Origin: Mariprofundaceae bacterium
GTDB lineage: Bacteria > Pseudomonadota > Zetaproteobacteria > Mariprofundales > Mariprofundaceae
Assembly: GCA_030950875.1 (NCBI GenBank)
Contig: JAUZQS010000123.1
Coordinates: 1 to 6,552 of the forward strand
Length of the DNA: 6,552 nucleotides
Direction of reading: 5' to 3'
A program made the position numbers and the translations under genes. Positions 6,251-6,552 of this stretch are shown one piece after another; the first letter of the stretch is position 1, and each line of letters opens with the position of its first letter. The notes beneath the pieces are model-generated. The model was not told where the DNA came from, ran no database searches, and worked only from the letters and a program-made list of their open reading frames with translations.

Positions 6251-6296
6251 GTGCAACCAATGTGCAACCAGACTTGTTTCTTTAAAACTGGTTGCA
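6251..6296 (+). repeat. TGCAACCA repeat cluster: two direct copies and one inverted
   Basis: GTGCAACCA occurs at 6251-6259 and again at 6262-6270, offset by 11 bp, about one helical turn. The inverse, CTGGTTGCA, is at 6288-6296 and pairs with TGCAACCAG (6263-6271) as a perfect 9-bp inverted repeat with a 16-bp centre. The cluster starts about 70 bp after the 3' end of tRNA-Glu. Helically phased short repeats next to a tRNA resemble arm-type binding sites of tyrosine integrases. No integrase gene is in the window, so this reading is inference. Confidence 0.55.
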
Positions 6297-6552
6297 GTCT
6301 AACGCCGAACACTTCCCTTGCATCAGCCATACTTTTTCTTTTTTTATCATTCAGTGGGCTTTATCAATACCTTTTTTTTGAGCTGACATCTGATTTAAAA
6401 AAAAATACAAGGTAATCTAAATAAACTTCTCACCCAATTATCGCTTTATACCAATAGCCGTTTAAAAAAATACTCAAAATATTCATCAATATCATTTAAT
6501 CAACATTGTAATTGCTATACAAATCATTTGTTCAAATACTTTTATGATGACT
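6297..6552. other. AT-rich stretch without a convincing gene
   Basis: Together with the terminator and repeats, positions 6182-6552 form a gene-free stretch of about 370 bases. The last 132 bases contain 33 G or C (25%), far below the neighbouring genes. Visible structures are small: a T8 run (6372-6379) and an A9 run (6397-6405) that could pair around 17 bases, and a CAAATCATTTG palindrome (6520-6530). Open frames are short and lack ribosome binding sites. I see no RNA gene or clear promoter here. Confidence 0.5.

Noticed and set aside
6260..6415. A 51-codon plus-strand open frame starting ATG TGC AAC CAG with a hydrophobic middle
   Set aside because: It has no ribosome binding site, begins inside the TGCAACCA repeats, and its Phe/Leu-rich middle comes from T-runs. 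It looks like chance in AT-rich DNA.
6492..6551. A minus-strand frame of 19 codons open to the right edge
   Set aside because: It is too short to judge, has no recognisable protein motif, and could easily be open by chance at this base composition.
6182..6552. Attachment-site duplication of the tRNA-Glu 3' end
   Set aside because: I looked for another copy of CCTTGGGGACGCCA after the tRNA and found none in the window, so an insertion boundary is not proven.

Overview
The window looks like ordinary core chromosome of a Gram-negative bacterium of the phylum Pseudomonadota, most likely Gammaproteobacteria or Zetaproteobacteria. This rests on the sdhC-sdhD-sdhA-sdhB-sdhE gene order, on SdhA/SdhB motifs close to those of E. 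coli, including an Asp in place of one [2Fe-2S] cysteine, and on two-histidine haem b-type membrane anchors. The sequence does not let me choose a genus. GC is moderate in the genes and drops to about 25% at the far right end.

Positions 1-3429 (minus strand) hold a compact succinate dehydrogenase (complex II) operon, read right to left: sdhC, sdhD, sdhA, sdhB, and the start of sdhE, which runs off the left edge. Genes overlap or lie 1-13 bp apart. The four enzyme subunits oxidise succinate to fumarate and pass electrons through FAD and three Fe-S clusters to quinone at the membrane; SdhE helps attach FAD to SdhA. A 116-bp gap before sdhC is the likely place for the operon promoter.

Positions 3546-5822 (minus strand) hold three closely packed genes: a PHP-superfamily phosphoesterase resembling histidinol-phosphatase HisJ, a classical short-chain dehydrogenase/reductase (overlapping by 4 bp), and, 7 bp later, a YgjP-type zinc metallopeptidase with a GTG start. 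They probably form one transcription unit. Their substrates cannot be read from the sequence.

Positions 5874-6233 (plus strand) are a stable-RNA operon divergent from the PHP gene. A near-consensus promoter with a GC-rich discriminator precedes a terminator-like hairpin, then tRNA-Lys(UUU), a spacer hairpin, tRNA-Glu(UUC), and a strong intrinsic terminator.

Positions 6234-6552 carry no convincing gene. Just past the terminator are three copies of TGCAACCA (two direct, 11 bp apart, and one inverted), followed by AT-rich DNA. That arrangement could be the integrase-binding edge of a past or present element inserted at tRNA-Glu. I found no clearly new biological system; the most interesting points are the hairpin inside the tRNA leader, the repeats after tRNA-Glu, and an altered signature motif in SdhE.
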